Assembly (NCBI RefSeq): GCF_001592365.1
Contig: NZ_BCWU01000006.1
Coordinates: 244,349 to 308,348 of the forward strand
Origin: Gordonia hydrophobica NBRC 16057
Lineage (GTDB): Bacteria > Actinomycetota > Actinomycetes > Mycobacteriales > Mycobacteriaceae
DNA length: 64,000 bases
Direction of reading: 5' to 3'
Shown here: in pieces, positions 8,951 through 19,471 of the stretch
Numbering within the stretch: the first letter of the stretch is position 1
Layout of the letters: each line of letters opens with the position of its first letter
The notes under the pieces: generated by a model
Database searches by the model: none
Told to the model about the DNA's origin: nothing
The model's input: only the letters and a program-made list of their open reading frames with translations
Made by a program: the position numbers and the translations under genes

Positions 8951-10792
8951 TCAGGGTCGATAGTCGCCCGGGATCATGGTGAGGAAGTCGCGGGTGACCA
9001 GGACCGAGTTCGTCGAATCGCCGCCGAGCACGATCAGTGTCGCGAAGGCGATGTCGCCGCGATAGCCTGCGAACCAGGCGTGCGACCCACCGGCCACCTC
9101 GGCTTCACCCGTTTTTCCATACACCTCGCCCACCCCGGCGAGCGGCGTCGCGGTGCCCTCCGTCACGACGGCCCGCATCATCGGTCGCAACTGTCGGTAT
9201 ACCTCGTCGTCCAACGCCGCCGTCGGTCCGACGACCCCGGTCTCCCGTCCGCCGATCAACGACGGCACCTGCGCTCTTCCGCTGGCCGCAGCAGCGGCGA
9301 CGAGCGCCATTCCCAGCGGGCTCGCGAGCACCTCACCCTGCCCGAATCCGTCCACACTGCGCATCACGAGTTCCGGCTCCACCGGCACCGAGCCCGACTT
9401 CACCGACAGTCCGGCCACCCGGTACTCCTGCCCGAGCCCCATCGCCGCAGCCGCGTGTGTCAGCGCGGTGGAGCCCATCCTGCTGGCCAAGTGCGCGAAC
9501 GTGGTGTTGCACGACTGGGCGAACGCGGTCCGCAGCGGGACCGAGCCGAGCGAGAAGCCGTCGTAGTTGGGAATGAGTCGATCGCCGATCTGGATCTCCC
9601 CCGGACACGGCACGATGTCCTGCGGCGCGGACAACTTGTCATGGAACGCCGCCGCTGAGGTGACCATCTTGAACGTCGAGCCGGGAGGATAGAGGCCCGA
9701 CGTGGCGATGAGTCCTGACCGGTCCGCATCGCGATTCTGGGCAATCGCCAGAATCTTTCCGGTAGACGCCTGGATCGCGACCAGCATCGCCTGCTTACCC
9801 GCCACCGCGTCGACCGCACGCTGTGCGGCGTTCTGCACCATGCGCGAGAGCGTCAGTTGCACGGCGGGCGCGGGCTTTCCTGACTCGTCGTGCAGGACGT
9901 CGGCGACCATCCCGTTCGGGTTCTGCACCGTGATGCGCCACCCGCTGGATCCGGTGAGCTCGCCCTCGACGGTGTTGCGGACACTGGTGAGCACGGCCGG
10001 AGCGAAGTTCGGATCGCGTGGGGTCAGCACCGCCTGTTCGGCCGCCACCACGCCGGGCAGTGCGAGTTGGTCGCGCAGGCGGTCGAACTGCTCCTGCGGG
10101 ATCCGGCCAATCGGCAACGGGTCGCTCTGCGCCGTCGCCTTCTCCGCGATCGCCTGAGCGTTCAAGCCCGGGATCAGCGGCGACAGGACCGCGACCATCC
10201 GATGCACGGAATCGCTGACCGCGTTCTTCTCGGCGGCCGCGGCAGCGTCGAACGAGACGGCGACGACGGTCCCGTCGACCATTACCTCCGAACCGTCCGA
10301 CTCGTTGACCGCGGCTCGCGGCGGGTCGGTCTGCGATCGCGAAAGACGTTGATCGGCACCAAGTTTCGGATGAATGTCGGCAGACTTCCAGCGGACCGAC
10401 CACCCGGTGTCGCTGCGCCCGAGCGCGACCGTGGACGTGTATTTCCACCGGCGGTCGTGCCCGAAGTCCCAGGTGTAGGAGACCGGCACCTGGGCCACGT
10501 CGCCGTTGATGTCGACGCGCCCGGGCGACGCCGTCATCGACGTCGGGGTCAGCGAGTCCCAGGTCTGCCGCAGTTGCGCCTCCGCGCGCGCCGGATCGGT
10601 CGTCAGTCGCGCCGCACCGGCGAAGTCTGTCGCCGCGAAGGCGGCGAAGAAATCCTCGGCCGTCGACCGCGGCCCGTCGTTCTCACTGCCGCACGCCGTC
10701 ACCGAACCGACAAGCGCCATCACGACGAGCAGACACGGCAGCAGCAGCCTGATACGGCGGGTTCGGTCACGGGACGGCATCGGAGCCATCAT
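8951..10792 (-). CDS. Penicillin-binding transpeptidase lipoprotein (Rv2864c-like, class B PBP)
   Basis: A 613-residue cell-wall D,D-transpeptidase that should cross-link peptidoglycan on the outer face of the membrane. The signal peptide ends in VTAC (Cys34), so it is a predicted lipoprotein. An NTF2-like MecA_N domain spans about residues 40-150, a PBP dimerisation domain about 155-310, and the transpeptidase about 330-610. All three active-site motifs are present: STFK with Ser372 and Lys375, SCN at 427-429, and KTG at 560-562. The start begins MMAPMPSRD; no strong ribosome binding site is seen. The same lipoprotein PBP stands near gcpE in M. tuberculosis. Confidence 0.9.
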   Translation of the reverse strand: MMAPMPSRDRTRRIRLLLPCLLVVMALVGSVTACGSENDGPRSTAEDFFAAFAATDFAGAARLTTDPARAEAQLRQTWDSLTPTSMTASPGRVDINGDVAQVPVSYTWDFGHDRRWKYTSTVALGRSDTGWSVRWKSADIHPKLGADQRLSRSQTDPPRAAVNESDGSEVMVDGTVVAVSFDAAAAAEKNAVSDSVHRMVAVLSPLIPGLNAQAIAEKATAQSDPLPIGRIPQEQFDRLRDQLALPGVVAAEQAVLTPRDPNFAPAVLTSVRNTVEGELTGSSGWRITVQNPNGMVADVLHDESGKPAPAVQLTLSRMVQNAAQRAVDAVAGKQAMLVAIQASTGKILAIAQNRDADRSGLIATSGLYPPGSTFKMVTSAAAFHDKLSAPQDIVPCPGEIQIGDRLIPNYDGFSLGSVPLRTAFAQSCNTTFAHLASRMGSTALTHAAAAMGLGQEYRVAGLSVKSGSVPVEPELVMRSVDGFGQGEVLASPLGMALVAAAAASGRAQVPSLIGGRETGVVGPTAALDDEVYRQLRPMMRAVVTEGTATPLAGVGEVYGKTGEAEVAGGSHAWFAGYRGDIAFATLIVLGGDSTNSVLVTRDFLTMIPGDYRP

Positions 10793-10861
10793 AAGCGGTG
10801 GGACACCCCGCCACGACGACGGCGCGCGGCGCTCAGCAGACCTGTGTCAGTCGACCGTCCG

Positions 10862-11698
10862 TCAGTCCACCAGCACCGTCGCGAACGTGCCGACCTGACC
10901 GAACCCGACGCGGCGGTACGTCTCCCGTGCAGGTCCGTTGAACGCGTTCACATACAGAGTCGCGATACGCCCCTGCCGGGCGATCGCCGCGGCGACGGCC
11001 GCGGTGCCGGTGGCGCCGAGGCCACGGCCACGCCACTCCGGGTCCACCCAGACGCCTTGGATCTGTCCCACCTTGCGCGACATGGAGCCGATCTCGGCTT
11101 TGAAGACCACCCGGCCGTCCTCGAACCGGGCGAAGACGCGGCGAGCGGAGATCAGTGCGGCGAGCCTGCGCCGATACGACCGCCCTTCGTCCCCCACACA
11201 CGGATCGACGCCCACCTCGCCGATGAACATCTCGACCGCGGCCGGGAAGTAGGCGTCCAGGTCGGACATCGTCACCAGACCGACCTTCGGGTCGGGCGCG
11301 ATCTCCGGATAGCCGGTCAACGACAGCAGCGGCTGATCGTCGCGGACCTCGCGCGCCGTGCCCCACGACGTCCCCAGCCGCTCCCACAGCGGCAGGACCA
11401 GATCTGCGGCACCGACGACGGACGAGCAGATCCGAGGCATGCTGAGCGCGCGCTCGGCGAAGACCTCGAGATCGGTCGCACCCCCGATGAGCGGCATCAG
11501 GTTGGCACCCGAGAACGCCAGCGACGACGACGGTTGCGACGCCGTCCACAGTTCGCCTCCGAGGAAGCGAGGCGACAGACCATAGGCCTCGACCCGCGCC
11601 GCCACCATGCACGACGCGACCGGGTCCAGGTCCAGGGCTTGACTCACCGCGTCAGCGTCTTTCGCACCGAGCGGACGGTCACCGAGGATCCCGAGCAC
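10862..11698 (-). CDS. GNAT-family N-acetyltransferase with N-terminal DUF4081 (Rv2867c-like)
   Basis: A 278-residue predicted acetyl-CoA-dependent acetyltransferase. The first 130 or so residues resemble the DUF4081 domain found before GNAT domains in actinobacteria. The C-terminal half has the GNAT core, with VWVDPEWRGRGLGATGTAAV as the acetyl-CoA pyrophosphate loop and LYVNAFNGPARETYRRVGF as the closing motif. The substrate is unknown. The GTG start at 11698 is well supported by AGGAGGTGG upstream. It lies 20 bases after ispG on the same strand, so it probably shares the ispG transcript, as in M. tuberculosis. Confidence 0.85.
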   Translation of the reverse strand: MLGILGDRPLGAKDADAVSQALDLDPVASCMVAARVEAYGLSPRFLGGELWTASQPSSSLAFSGANLMPLIGGATDLEVFAERALSMPRICSSVVGAADLVLPLWERLGTSWGTAREVRDDQPLLSLTGYPEIAPDPKVGLVTMSDLDAYFPAAVEMFIGEVGVDPCVGDEGRSYRRRLAALISARRVFARFEDGRVVFKAEIGSMSRKVGQIQGVWVDPEWRGRGLGATGTAAVAAAIARQGRIATLYVNAFNGPARETYRRVGFGQVGTFATVLVD

Positions 11699-11718
11699 AG
11701 ACCCACCTCCTGCCTACA

Positions 11719-12870
11719 TCAGCCCACGGAAACGACCGGGGCTCCACCTCCAGTGTCTCCCGACTCCTCTGCGATACGCAGCGCTTCGGTGATCAGAGTC
11801 TCGACGATCTGTGCTTCGGGAACGGTCTTGATGACCTCGCCCTTGACGAAGATCTGGCCCTTGCCGTTGCCCGATGCGACGCCCAGGTCGGCATCGCGCG
11901 CCTCGCCCGGGCCGTTGACGACGCAGCCCATGACAGCCACGCGCAGCGGGATCTCCATCCCCTCGAGGCCCGCCGAGACCTCGTCGGCGAGTTTGTAGAC
12001 GTCCACCTGGGCGCGCCCGCACGACGGGCACGACACGATCTCGAGTTTGCGTGGCCGCAGATTCAGCGACTGCAGGATCGCGTCGCCGACCTTGATCTCT
12101 TCGGCGGGCGGCGCGGACAGCGAGACACGAATGGTGTCGCCGATGCCGTCGGCCAGCAGCGATCCGAACGCCACGGCGGACTTGATGGTGCCCTGGAACG
12201 CCGGACCCGCCTCGGTGACGCCGAGGTGCAGCGGGTAGTCGCACTGCGCGGCGAGCTGTCGATACGCCTCCACCATGACCACGGGATCGTTGTGCTTCAC
12301 CGAGATCTTGATGTCGCCGAACCCGTGCTCCTCGAACAGGCTCGCCTCCCACAGCGCCGATTCGACGAGCGCCTCCGGGGTGGCCTTGCCGTACTTGTCC
12401 ATCAGACGCTTGTCGAGCGAGCCGGCGTTGACACCGATGCGAATCGGGATCCCCGCCGCGCCTGCGGCCTTGGCCACCTCTTTCACGCGGCCGTCGAACT
12501 CCTTGATGTTGCCCGGGTTCACGCGCACGGCGGCGCAGCCCGCGTCGATCGCGGCGAAGATGTACTTCGGCTGGAAGTGGATGTCGGCGATCACCGGGAT
12601 CTGCGACTTCTTCGCGATCGCCGAGAGCGCGTCGGCATCTTCCTGCCGCGGGCAGGCCACTCGTACGATGTCGCAGCCGGATGCGGTGAGCTGAGCGATC
12701 TGCTGCAGCGTCGCGTTGATGTCGTGGGTCTTGGTGGTGCACATGGACTGGACCGAGATCGGGTGGTCGCTGCCGACTCCCACATTGCCGACCATGATCT
12801 GCCTCGTCTTGCGGCGCGGCGCCAACACCGGCGGCGGGGCCGACGGGATACCGAGGCCGATTTCAGTCAT
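11719..12870 (-). CDS. ispG: 4-hydroxy-3-methylbut-2-enyl diphosphate synthase (flavodoxin/ferredoxin)
   Basis: A 383-residue iron-sulfur enzyme of the MEP isoprenoid pathway that converts 2-C-methylerythritol cyclodiphosphate to HMBPP. The TIM-barrel half includes [15 protein letters not shown] and IADIHFQP. The C-terminal half carries the 4Fe-4S ligands in SCPSCGR and [13 protein letters not shown] 12870 is preceded by AGGAG with seven-base spacing; the TTG two codons upstream is too close to that site. It is encoded in the order dxr, rip1, ispG on the minus strand, so two MEP enzymes flank a membrane protease, as in mycobacteria. Confidence 0.96.
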   Translation of the reverse strand: MTEIGLGIPSAPPPVLAPRRKTRQIMVGNVGVGSDHPISVQSMCTTKTHDINATLQQIAQLTASGCDIVRVACPRQEDADALSAIAKKSQIPVIADIHFQPKYIFAAIDAGCAAVRVNPGNIKEFDGRVKEVAKAAGAAGIPIRIGVNAGSLDKRLMDKYGKATPEALVESALWEASLFEEHGFGDIKISVKHNDPVVMVEAYRQLAAQCDYPLHLGVTEAGPAFQGTIKSAVAFGSLLADGIGDTIRVSLSAPPAEEIKVGDAILQSLNLRPRKLEIVSCPSCGRAQVDVYKLADEVSAGLEGMEIPLRVAVMGCVVNGPGEARDADLGVASGNGKGQIFVKGEVIKTVPEAQIVETLITEALRIAEESGDTGGGAPVVSVG

Positions 12871-13035
12871 GTGCAACTCTCCTAGCAGATCAGTGGACCG
12901 TGCTGCGCGAGCCGCAGGAGGCAGGCTGAGACCTCGTGACCGGCGTCGTCGCGCAACGTCGCAGCCTTGAGTCTACCGACTTGAGCGGCCGGTCATCGGA
13001 CACGCGCGGCCTGCGCGGGGGTGGCGCCTGCCACG

Positions 13036-14259
13036 TCAGAACACCTTGATCGGATTCACGATGTCGGCCGTCAACGTCAGCAGCATGAAGCCGCCCATGA
13101 CGATCACCACCGCGTATGTGATCGGCAGCAGTTTGTAGTAGTCGACCGGGCCGGCGGCGATCTTCCCGCGCCACCGCCGGATGGTGTTGCGCACCTTCTC
13201 GAACAGGGCGATCGCCATGTGACCGCCGTCGAGCGGCAGCAGCGGCACCAGGTTGAACGCGCCGAGGAAGAAGTTCACGCTCAACAGCAGTCCGAAGAAC
13301 ATGTCCCAGTAGCCGCGCTCCACCGCTTCGCCGCCGAGCACCGAGGCGCCCACGACGCTGACCGGACTGTCGACCGCTCGCTCACCACCGGTCACCGCAT
13401 GCCAGAGTCCGGCGACCTTCGACGGCAGGGACACGAGCGCCTTGAACGTCTCCTTCACGAGGTCGCCGCTGAAGCCGACCGCGCCGCCCCACACCGACAG
13501 CGCGTCGTACTGACGGGTGTACTCGGTCTGCAGACCGACGCCGATGGCGCCGACCTCGGCCGACGTCGGGGCCTCGCCGTCGCGTTGAACCATCCGCTGG
13601 ACCTGGGTCACCGGAACCGTCAAGTCCAGACGGTCGCCGTCGCGGTCCACAGTGAGCACCACACTGCCGGTGGAGGCCTGAACGTGCTGGACGAGGTCGG
13701 CCGAATCAGTGACGTCGTGCCCGTCCACCGCCACGATCTGATCGCCGGTCTCGACTCCCGCGGCCGCGGCGGGCGCTGGGCCCGAGCACTCGGTGAGCCT
13801 GCCCTGCGCGTCGGTCGACGGCGCGATGCACTCGGTGGAACTGGCGTACACGGGCTTGTCGCCCAGGATCGGCAGACCCCAGCCCAGCGCCAAGACCACG
13901 ATCAGCACGAAACCGAGGACGAAGTTCTGCATCGGTCCCGCGAACAGCACCACCAGGCGTTTCCACGTCGGCTGGGCGTACATGGCACGACGGCGCTCGT
14001 CATCGGTGAGCTCCTCGTGCGGGGTCATGCCCGCGATGTCGCAGAACCCGCCGAGCGGGAGCGCTTTGACTCCGTACTCGGTCTCACCGCGTCGGGTGGA
14101 CCACACAGTGGGGCCGAAGCCGACGAAGTACCGGCGCACCTTCATGCCGGTGGCCTGCGCGGCCCACATGTGACCGAGCTCGTGCCATGCGATGGACACC
14201 AGCAGGGCGAGCGCGAACAGCACGACGCCGAGCACCAGACTCACGAAACGACTCTCCAT
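13036..14259 (-). CDS. rip1: Site-2 intramembrane zinc metalloprotease
   Basis: A 407-residue S2P/RseP-type protease of the plasma membrane that cleaves transmembrane anti-sigma factors and other membrane substrates. HELGH at residues 26-30 supplies two zinc histidines and the catalytic glutamate, and PLLPLDGGH near residue 340 supplies the third ligand region. A PDZ domain lies between, seen in AGVETGDQIVAVDGHDV. Four helices are predicted. Length is close to mycobacterial Rip1 (404). ATG 14259 begins MESRFVSLVLG; its ribosome binding site is weak. Position between dxr and ispG is conserved and suggests co-transcription. Confidence 0.94.
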   Translation of the reverse strand: MESRFVSLVLGVVLFALALLVSIAWHELGHMWAAQATGMKVRRYFVGFGPTVWSTRRGETEYGVKALPLGGFCDIAGMTPHEELTDDERRRAMYAQPTWKRLVVLFAGPMQNFVLGFVLIVVLALGWGLPILGDKPVYASSTECIAPSTDAQGRLTECSGPAPAAAAGVETGDQIVAVDGHDVTDSADLVQHVQASTGSVVLTVDRDGDRLDLTVPVTQVQRMVQRDGEAPTSAEVGAIGVGLQTEYTRQYDALSVWGGAVGFSGDLVKETFKALVSLPSKVAGLWHAVTGGERAVDSPVSVVGASVLGGEAVERGYWDMFFGLLLSVNFFLGAFNLVPLLPLDGGHMAIALFEKVRNTIRRWRGKIAAGPVDYYKLLPITYAVVIVMGGFMLLTLTADIVNPIKVF

Positions 14260-14291
14260 CCCACGGCGCACCCGGTTCGGGGCTGTGCGGT

Positions 14292-15461
14292 CTACGACAC
14301 GGAGGAGACCAATTCGGCGGCGCGCCGTCGCGCCCACCGATCCGCCTCCAACACCTCATCGAGCGTACCCGGCCGGTGCGACCACTGATCTGCGTCGCTG
14401 AGCACATCGGCGATCACGCCGACGATGCGCGGGAAGGTGATGGCCCCGGCGAAGAAGCCGTCGGCGGCCACCTCGTTGGCCGCGTTGAACACGGCGGTCA
14501 GGCTGCCGCCGCGGGTTCCCGCCGCTCGCGCGAGGTCGATCGCCGGGAAGACCTCGTTGTCGACCGGCTCGAACGTCCAACTCGACGCCGTCGTCCAGTC
14601 GCACGCCGCCGACGATCCCGGAACGCGGTGCGGCCACCCCATCGCGAGCGCGATGGGCAGCTTCATCGACGGCGGTGACGCCTTCGCGATGGTCGCGCCG
14701 TCGACGAACGTCACCATGGAGTGGACGATCGACTGCGGGTGCACGGTCACGTCGATGCGGTCGTAGGGCACGTCGAAGAGCAGGTGCGCTTCGATCACCT
14801 CGAGGGCCTTGTTCACGAGCGTCGCCGAGTTCAACGTGATCATCGGCCCCATCGACCAGGTGGGGTGCTTGCCGGCCTGCTCCGGCGTCACATCGCGCAC
14901 CTGCTCGGCGGTCCAGCCGCGGAACGGTCCGCCCGACGCGGTCAGCACCAACCGGTCCACCTCGTCGGCGGTGCCGCCGCGCAGGCACTGCGCGATGGCG
15001 GAGTGCTCGGAGTCGACGGGCACGATCTGACCGGGAGCGGCCGCGTCGAGCACCAGTGCACCACCGGCCACCAGGGACTCCTTGTTCGCCAGCGCGAGCC
15101 GCGCACCGGACGTCAGCGCCGCCAGACTGGGACCCAGCCCGATGGAGCCGACCACGCCGTTCAGGACGACGTCGGCCTCGACCGCATCGATGAGATCGAC
15201 CATCGCGTCGGCGCCACCGAGCACGCGGCCACCGAGCCGATCGCCCAGCGTCGCCGCGGCAGCGGCGTCGGCGACCGCCACGCCGCTCGGCGAGAGGCCC
15301 GTCGCGGCCACCTGTTTCTCCAGCAGATCGAGGTTGCCGCCACCGGCGCCCAGCCCCACCACCTGGAACAGATCCGGGTGTTCGGCCACCACTTCCAGCG
15401 CCTGGGTACCGATGGATCCCGTGGATCCCAGAATCAACACACGCGTCGTCACACCCCACAT
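14292..15461 (-). CDS. dxr: 1-deoxy-D-xylulose 5-phosphate reductoisomerase
   Basis: A 389-residue NADPH- and metal-dependent enzyme making 2-C-methylerythritol 4-phosphate, the committed step of the MEP pathway and the fosmidomycin target. [17 protein letters not shown] is the NADPH motif. [11 protein letters not shown] and [12 protein letters not shown] line the active site, with TASGGPF and [21 protein letters not shown] following. The start is uncertain: ATG 15461 (MWGVTTRV) lacks a clear ribosome binding site, while GTG 15452 has a short GTGGGG just upstream. It is probably the first gene of the dxr-rip1-ispG-GNAT unit. Confidence 0.95.
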   Translation of the reverse strand: MWGVTTRVLILGSTGSIGTQALEVVAEHPDLFQVVGLGAGGGNLDLLEKQVAATGLSPSGVAVADAAAAATLGDRLGGRVLGGADAMVDLIDAVEADVVLNGVVGSIGLGPSLAALTSGARLALANKESLVAGGALVLDAAAPGQIVPVDSEHSAIAQCLRGGTADEVDRLVLTASGGPFRGWTAEQVRDVTPEQAGKHPTWSMGPMITLNSATLVNKALEVIEAHLLFDVPYDRIDVTVHPQSIVHSMVTFVDGATIAKASPPSMKLPIALAMGWPHRVPGSSAACDWTTASSWTFEPVDNEVFPAIDLARAAGTRGGSLTAVFNAANEVAADGFFAGAITFPRIVGVIADVLSDADQWSHRPGTLDEVLEADRWARRRAAELVSSVS

Positions 15462-15526
15462 TGTCGCGCACGTCGCTCGGGTTATGCTGTAGGCCGGACT
15501 ACTACCGGTCGTCATAAGGAGTGAAC

Positions 15527-15790
15527 GTGGCAAGCACTGAGGTCGCAACCATCGATACCGGATGGGTGCGCGAGCCCGCCGACGCACCGTCGGCACGTTT
15601 CGGCTGGCACGGTGTGGGACGCAAGTCCATCGCCGCCGCGGCGTTGATCGTCGGACTCATCCTCCTCGGCATGCTCAAGGGCAACCACGTCGGCCACGTC
15701 GAGGACATCTACCTCGTCATCATCGCCGTCGCCATGATCGGCTACACGGTGTACTCGATGATTCCGCGCAAGGGCGCCTGGAAGCGCTGA
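15527..15790 (+). CDS. Small DUF2631 membrane protein
   Basis: An 87-residue protein of unknown function found across Mycobacteriales near dxr. A soluble N-terminus with a conserved-looking RFGWHG segment is followed by two predicted helices, [18 protein letters not shown] and [20 protein letters not shown], joined by a short loop rich in His and Gly. The C-terminus is basic. GTG 15527 follows AAGGAG at five bases, which decides it over GTG 15521. It diverges from dxr, with only 65 bases between the starts, and is closed by a strong hairpin. Confidence 0.8.
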   Translation: MASTEVATIDTGWVREPADAPSARFGWHGVGRKSIAAAALIVGLILLGMLKGNHVGHVEDIYLVIIAVAMIGYTVYSMIPRKGAWKR

Positions 15791-15828
15791 TCAGCGCGCT
15801 GCAGACCGACCGCGCAGTCACCGACTGA

Positions 15829-15867
15829 CGACGAAGACCCGGACGCTGTGCGTCCGGGTCTTCGTCG
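15829..15867. terminator. Bidirectional hairpin terminator between DUF2631 gene and rlmN
   Basis: A perfect 17-bp stem (5' arm 15829-15845, 3' arm 15851-15867) closes on the loop CTGTG. It sits between convergent genes, 38 bases after the DUF2631 stop and 39 bases after the rlmN stop, so it can end both transcripts. There is no uracil tract, as is common in high-GC actinobacteria. Part of the arm (GGGTCTTCGTCG) is repeated just to the right. Confidence 0.85.
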
Positions 15868-15906
15868 TTCCGGGTCTTCGTCGCTGTCCAGCCCTGCTCG
15901 GCAGCG

Positions 15907-17022
15907 TTATTTCTCCTCGGCGGCGAGCTGACCGCAGGCCGCCGCGATCTCCTGCCCGCGGGTGTCCCGGACGGTGCACGACACGCCGTGCTCGCGGACC
16001 CGTCGAACGAACTCGGCCTCGACCGGCTTGGGGCTGGCGTCCCATTCCGAGCCCGGCGTCGGGTTCAGCGGAATCAGATTGACGTGCACCAGCGAACCCA
16101 GCGCGGCACGCAACTTCTTGCCGAGCAGATCGGCACGCCACGGCTGATCGTTCACATCGCGGATGAGGGCGTACTCGATCGAGACGCGACGGCCCGTCGC
16201 ATCCGCGTAGTAGCGCGCGGCGTCCAGGACCTCGCTGACCGACCAGCGGTTGTTGACCGGCACCAGCGTGTCGCGGAGTTCGTCGTCGGGCGTGTGCAGC
16301 GACACCGCCAGCGTCACCGACAATCCTTCATCGGCGAGCCGCCGGATCGCCGGCGCCAGTCCGACCGTCGAGACGGTCACCGACCGCGCCGAGATGCCGA
16401 ATCCGTCGGGCGCCGGCGAGGTGATCTTGCGGACGGCGTCGACCACCCGCTTGTAGTTGGCCAGCGGCTCCCCCATACCCATGAAGACGATGTTCGAGAG
16501 CCGTCCGGGTTCGCCGACCTCGCCGTCGCGCAGCGCCCGCGCGGCCGCGCGCACCTGGTCCACGATCTCGCCGGTCGAGAGATTGCGGTCGAGGCCGCCC
16601 TGACCGGTGGCGCAGAACGGGCACGCCATACCGCAGCCCGCCTGTGAGGAAATACACAGCGTATTGCGCTCCGGATACCGCATCAGAACCGATTCGAGCA
16701 GGGTTCCGTCGTGCAGCCGCCAGAGGGTCTTGCGGGTGCTGTCGTCATCGCACGAGATGTGCCGGACCGGCGTCATCAACGTCGGGAACAGCTTCTCCCC
16801 GACTTCGTCGCGCTTGCCCGCGGGAAGGTCGGTCATCTCCGCGACGTCGGCGGTGAGCCGCCCGAAGTACTGCTTGGCCAGCTGATTCGCCCGAAACTTG
16901 GGCAGCCCGAGCTCCGCGACGGCGTCGATGCGGCCCTGCGCGTCCAAGTCGGCGAAGTGCTTGGGCGGCATACCGCGTTTGGGGGCGTCGAACACGAGAG
17001 GCAGAGAGGTCACGCCCTCCAT
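15907..17022 (-). CDS. rlmN: Dual-specificity 23S rRNA/tRNA adenine-C2 methyltransferase
   Basis: A 371-residue radical-SAM enzyme that methylates A2503 of 23S rRNA and A37 of some tRNAs. The 4Fe-4S cysteines are in [11 protein letters not shown] (Cys130, Cys134, Cys137). The C-terminal AAACGQL motif provides the methyl-carrying Cys363, equivalent to E. coli Cys355. [12 protein letters not shown] is the family SAM motif. ATG 17022 has no ribosome binding site, whereas GTG 17013 has GGAGG only two bases upstream; either is possible. It follows cdsA on the same strand. Confidence 0.95.
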   Translation of the reverse strand: MEGVTSLPLVFDAPKRGMPPKHFADLDAQGRIDAVAELGLPKFRANQLAKQYFGRLTADVAEMTDLPAGKRDEVGEKLFPTLMTPVRHISCDDDSTRKTLWRLHDGTLLESVLMRYPERNTLCISSQAGCGMACPFCATGQGGLDRNLSTGEIVDQVRAAARALRDGEVGEPGRLSNIVFMGMGEPLANYKRVVDAVRKITSPAPDGFGISARSVTVSTVGLAPAIRRLADEGLSVTLAVSLHTPDDELRDTLVPVNNRWSVSEVLDAARYYADATGRRVSIEYALIRDVNDQPWRADLLGKKLRAALGSLVHVNLIPLNPTPGSEWDASPKPVEAEFVRRVREHGVSCTVRDTRGQEIAAACGQLAAEEK

Positions 17023-17057
17023 TCTCGCATGAGCGCGACGGTGCCGGTCTCAGCCGA

Positions 17058-17921
17058 TCACAGCAGCCAGGACAGCACGATCCAGGTGATGAACGCCGAC
17101 GGCAGGAGTGAGTCGAGTCGATCCATGATCCCGCCGTGCCCGGGCAGCAGGGTTCCCATGTCCTTGATGCCGAGGTCGCGTTTGATCTGCGATTCGACGA
17201 GGTCGCCGGTGGTGGCGACGACCACGAGCAGCGGTCCCAGGATCAGGCCGATCCACCAGTTCGGCGTGTCCAACAGCCAGTAGGCGCACGCGGTGGCGCC
17301 GATCGTGCCGACGAGCGCCGAGCCCGCCAGGCCCTCCCACGACTTCTTCGGGCTGATGGCAGGCGCCATCGGGTGCCTGCCGAACAGGACGCCCGCGGCG
17401 TAGCCGCCGACGTCCGAGCAGACCACCACCAGCACCAGCGTGAACACCCGCATGTTGCCGTAGTCGTGACGGACCATCTCCGCACCGAACGTGGCCAACA
17501 TCGGCAGCCAGGCCAGCACCAGGATCGCGACCGACAGATCCCGAAGGTAGTTCTCCGGCGCGTTCGCCAGGCCCTGCCCCACCAGTTTCCAGACCATCAT
17601 CAACAGGATGGTGGCCGCCATGGCGATGAAGGTGCCCTCGAGACCGTACGGCCACGACAGCCAGATCATCGCCTGACCACCCGCCAGCAACGGAATCACC
17701 GGGACGGCGAACCCGCCGTCGCGCAGTCGTTTGATGACTTCCCAGGTGGCGATCGCCAGTGCGACCGAGACGACGATGTACCACGCCCACGGGACCAGCA
17801 GCAGCACGGCGATGAGGACAGCGCCGAGGCTGCAGCCGACACCGATGGCTGCGGGCAGGTTGCGTCCCGCCCGCGAACCCGCCTCGGGCGGCGTCGGCGC
17901 CGCGTCCGGTGTGCTCGTCAT
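17058..17921 (-). CDS. cdsA: Phosphatidate cytidylyltransferase (CDP-diacylglycerol synthase)
   Basis: A 287-residue integral membrane enzyme that makes CDP-diacylglycerol from phosphatidate and CTP, the entry to phosphatidylinositol, cardiolipin and phosphatidylethanolamine. About eight helices are predicted. The CDP-alcohol signature lies at the C-terminus: [16 protein letters not shown], then [19 protein letters not shown] and [14 protein letters not shown] with the metal-binding aspartates. The ATG overlaps the frr stop by four bases, so it is translationally coupled to frr, an arrangement widespread in bacteria. Confidence 0.95.
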   Translation of the reverse strand: MTSTPDAAPTPPEAGSRAGRNLPAAIGVGCSLGAVLIAVLLLVPWAWYIVVSVALAIATWEVIKRLRDGGFAVPVIPLLAGGQAMIWLSWPYGLEGTFIAMAATILLMMVWKLVGQGLANAPENYLRDLSVAILVLAWLPMLATFGAEMVRHDYGNMRVFTLVLVVVCSDVGGYAAGVLFGRHPMAPAISPKKSWEGLAGSALVGTIGATACAYWLLDTPNWWIGLILGPLLVVVATTGDLVESQIKRDLGIKDMGTLLPGHGGIMDRLDSLLPSAFITWIVLSWLL

Positions 17922-18475
17922 ACTTCGAGCAGCTCGGCTTCTTTGTTCTTGACCAGCTCGTCGACCAGTTCGGTGTAGGTGTGCGTGGTCTTGTCGAGGT
18001 CCTTCTCGGCGCGGACCACGTCGTCCTCGCCCGCGTCGCCGTCCTTCTGGATCCGCTTGAGCTCGTCGACGGCCTTGCGGCGCACGTTCCGGATGGTGAC
18101 CTTGGCGTCCTCGCCCTTGCCGCGGGCCTGCTTGCCGAGCTGCTTGCGGCGCTCTTCGGTGAGCTGCGGGATCGCGACGCGAATGACGGTGCCGTCGTTG
18201 GTCGGGTTGACGCCCAGGTCGGAGTTGCGGATCGACGTCTCGATGTCGTTCATCGTCGACGGCTCGTACGGCTTGATGACGATCAGCCGCGGCTCGGGAG
18301 CATTGATGCTCGAGACCTGCGTGATCGGGGTCATCGCGCCGTAGTACTCGATGGCGATCTTGTTGAACATGGCGGGGTTGGCGCGGCCGGTGCGGATGGA
18401 CGACATGTCGTTCCGCAGATGGTCGACCGCCTTCTCCATCTTCTCTTCGGCCTCGAGCAGCGCTTCGTCGATCAT
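17918..18475 (-). CDS. frr: Ribosome recycling factor
   Basis: A 185-residue cytosolic protein that splits post-termination ribosomes together with EF-G. Length is standard. Family signatures include [23 protein letters not shown] near residues 25-48, [21 protein letters not shown] in the middle, and the helical [13 protein letters not shown] segment. No strong ribosome binding site precedes ATG 18475. It lies 82 bases downstream of pyrH and overlaps cdsA by four bases, giving the common order pyrH-frr-cdsA. Confidence 0.97.
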   Translation of the reverse strand: MIDEALLEAEEKMEKAVDHLRNDMSSIRTGRANPAMFNKIAIEYYGAMTPITQVSSINAPEPRLIVIKPYEPSTMNDIETSIRNSDLGVNPTNDGTVIRVAIPQLTEERRKQLGKQARGKGEDAKVTIRNVRRKAVDELKRIQKDGDAGEDDVVRAEKDLDKTTHTYTELVDELVKNKEAELLEV

Positions 18476-18557
18476 GGGAGGTTCACGTTCCTTTACGTGT
18501 CGCAGTGGGTGGTGACGCCCGGCGGGCGCCGGTCCGTACAGCGGTCAGTCGCCCGTG

Positions 18558-19310
18558 TCAGTCGTCGCTGACGGTACGGACCAGCGTGCCGATCGGCTCT
18601 CCGGCGACCGCACGTGCGATGTTTCCACGCTCGAGCAGGTTGAACACCAGCATCGGCATGTTGTTGTCCATACACAGGCTGAACGCTGTCGCGTCGGCGA
18701 CCTTCAACTCCTTCTCGATCACCTCGCGGTGGCTGATCTCGCGGAAGAGTTCGGCGTTCGGGTTGGTCCGCGGATCGTCGGAGTAGACGCCGTCGACGGC
18801 CTTCGCCATCAGGACGGCCTCGGCCTTGATCTCCAGGGCGCGCTGGGCCGCGGTGGTGTCGGTGGAGAAGTACGGCATGCCCATGCCTGCACCGAAGATC
18901 ACCACGCGCCCCTTCTCCAGGTGCCGGACCGCGCGCAGCGGTAGGTACGGCTCAGCCACCTGTCCCATCGTGATGGCGGTCTGGACGCGGGTGGTGATCC
19001 CCCTCTTCTCCAGAAAGTCTTGCAGGGCAAGGCAGTTCATCACAGTGCCGAGCATGCCCATGTAGTCGGAGCGAGAGCGGTCGAGGCCGCGCTGCTGCAA
19101 TTCGGCCCCGCGGAAGAAGTTGCCTCCGCCGATCACGATGCCCACTTGCACCCCGGAGGAGACGACCTCCGCGATCTGGTCCGCCACGGCGCCGACCACG
19201 TCCGGGTCCAGTCCCACAGATCCGCCGCCGAACATCTCGCCACCGAGCTTCAGAAGCACGCGGGAGAAGCCTGCTCTACCCTCTTCAGCGGTCGACTGCG
19301 ATTCGCTCAT
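18558..19310 (-). CDS. pyrH: UMP kinase
   Basis: A 250-residue cytosolic hexameric kinase that phosphorylates UMP to UDP for pyrimidine nucleotide synthesis. It belongs to the amino-acid-kinase fold: [11 protein letters not shown] at the N-terminus, [12 protein letters not shown] for phosphate binding, and [22 protein letters not shown] as the family signature. ATG 19310 follows GGAAGAG closely. It is separated from tsf upstream by two hairpins, so it probably begins its own transcript, with frr and cdsA downstream. Confidence 0.97.
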   Translation of the reverse strand: MSESQSTAEEGRAGFSRVLLKLGGEMFGGGSVGLDPDVVGAVADQIAEVVSSGVQVGIVIGGGNFFRGAELQQRGLDRSRSDYMGMLGTVMNCLALQDFLEKRGITTRVQTAITMGQVAEPYLPLRAVRHLEKGRVVIFGAGMGMPYFSTDTTAAQRALEIKAEAVLMAKAVDGVYSDDPRTNPNAELFREISHREVIEKELKVADATAFSLCMDNNMPMLVFNLLERGNIARAVAGEPIGTLVRTVSDD

Positions 19311-19379
19311 CTCTTCCTTCGCTCGAGTATCGGCACAAACTCACTCCATCTTAGGGTGCACCACTGCCCCACGATGCAC

Positions 19380-19423
19380 TCCGGCCCCGGAATCGTCCCT
19401 CGCGGGTCGATTCCGGGGCCGGA
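19380..19423 (-). terminator. Terminator hairpin downstream of tsf
   Basis: A 16-bp perfect stem (19380-19395 with 19408-19423) and 12-base loop lies 49 bases past the tsf stop. A second 10-bp stem (19426-19435 with 19443-19452) sits between it and tsf. The tandem pair probably ends the rpsB-tsf transcript before pyrH. Confidence 0.72.
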
Positions 19424-19471
19424 AGTCGCTGATCGCCGTCGTCGATCAGCGATCAAGGCGTGTGTCAGCCA

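Noticed and set aside
19351..19369. Possible third iron box (TTAGGGTGCACC)
   Set aside because: Only the left half resembles the consensus, and it lies between tsf and pyrH, which are not iron genes.
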